Below, piece after piece: positions 5,747 to 5,915 of a stretch of 5,915 nt of DNA. The number at the start of each line of letters is the position of its first letter. Positions within the stretch are counted from its first letter, which is position 1. The stretch covers positions 1 through 5,915 of the forward strand of contig JALHSV010000227.1 in assembly GCA_022865525.1 (NCBI GenBank), read 5' to 3'. Source of the DNA: Thermodesulfovibrionales bacterium (GTDB lineage: Bacteria > Nitrospirota > Thermodesulfovibrionia > Thermodesulfovibrionales > SM23-35). Both the position numbers and the translations under genes were made by a program. The notes beneath the pieces are model-generated. The model had not been told where the DNA came from. It saw nothing but the letters and a program-made list of their open reading frames with translations, and ran no database searches.

Positions 5747-5915
5747 AATCAATTGTTAAAAGTCGCTTTGCGGACTGCCCGCGAGGCTGGGGACCTGATC
5801 TGCCGCAATTTCCAAATCCTTCCCGCATCCGACATCCAGACCAAAGGGAAAAATGACTTTGTCACCCGCGTCGACAGGGAAGCCGAGGCGATCATCAAAA
5901 GTGCCATAAAGCAAA
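5744..5915 (+). CDS. Inositol-1-monophosphatase family protein, N-terminal fragment (3' end outside window)
   Basis: The 57 visible codons begin (M)NQLLKVALRTAREAGDLI and contain TKGKNDFVTRVDREAEAII at residues 33-51. The first helix with AREAG and the KGxNDFVTxVDxxAE signature mark the N-terminus of inositol monophosphatase/SuhB-type phosphatases. These are Mg-dependent cytoplasmic enzymes that hydrolyse inositol monophosphate or related sugar phosphates; in enterobacteria SuhB also acts in rRNA transcription antitermination. Family members are about 260-270 residues, so roughly a fifth is visible. The metal-binding E-E and DPxDGT motifs lie outside the window and cannot be checked, nor can the exact subfamily, so no symbol is given. 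The start is TTG behind a strong AGGAGA site. The gene is divergent from the ATPase-helicase pair, and its GC (about 51% by hand count) matches the left flank. Confidence 0.85.
   Translation, partial: MNQLLKVALRTAREAGDLICRNFQILPASDIQTKGKNDFVTRVDREAEAIIKSAIKQ

Noticed and set aside
1..5915. CRISPR array, tRNA, rRNA or insertion sequence
   Set aside because: No regularly spaced repeats, cloverleaf-like sequence, rRNA motif, transposase or terminal inverted repeats were seen on either strand.

Overview
The window looks like Gram-negative, probably proteobacterial, chromosomal DNA. It shows a two-gene accessory module between two ordinary metabolic or surface genes. The flanks are the first 42 codons of a GT4-type glycosyltransferase (1-126, minus strand) and the first 57 codons of an inositol-monophosphatase-family protein (5744 onward, plus strand). 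Both run off the window. Their hand-counted GC is about 51%. The helicase gene and the 5' half of the ATPase gene are about 42-43% on sampled lines, and the intergenic stretch is about 30-37%. The lineage guess rests only on two short protein fragments and is weak.

The core is a minus-strand pair read from right to left. The first gene (2460-5339) encodes a protein of about 959 residues. It has a helical N-terminal region, four SAP-type DNA-binding repeats arranged as two pairs around a Pro/acidic linker, a possible winged-helix segment, and a C-terminal AAA-type ATPase resembling BrxD (DUF2791) of BREX phage-defence systems. The second gene (226-2448) starts 11 bases after the first one stops. 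It encodes a 740-residue Lhr-like superfamily II helicase comparable to BrxHI. In BREX types 2 and 6, brxD and brxHI occur together with pglX, pglZ and other genes. None of those partners is visible here, and recognisable unrelated genes lie on both sides. The pair therefore looks like a free-standing SAP-ATPase plus helicase module. The inferred role is nucleic-acid surveillance or defence; the sequence does not prove it.

The 404-base divergent intergenic region (5340-5743) holds a good sigma70-type promoter for the pair (TTGACA, 17 bases, CAAAAT). It also has a small palindrome just downstream of the predicted transcript start, an imperfect 9-bp inverted repeat upstream, and a 13-14-base direct repeat whose first copy overlaps the -35 box. 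Downstream of the helicase, a perfect TATAAT box sits so close to the glycosyltransferase ATG that a leaderless transcript is possible. No tRNA, rRNA, CRISPR array, insertion sequence or convincing terminator was seen.
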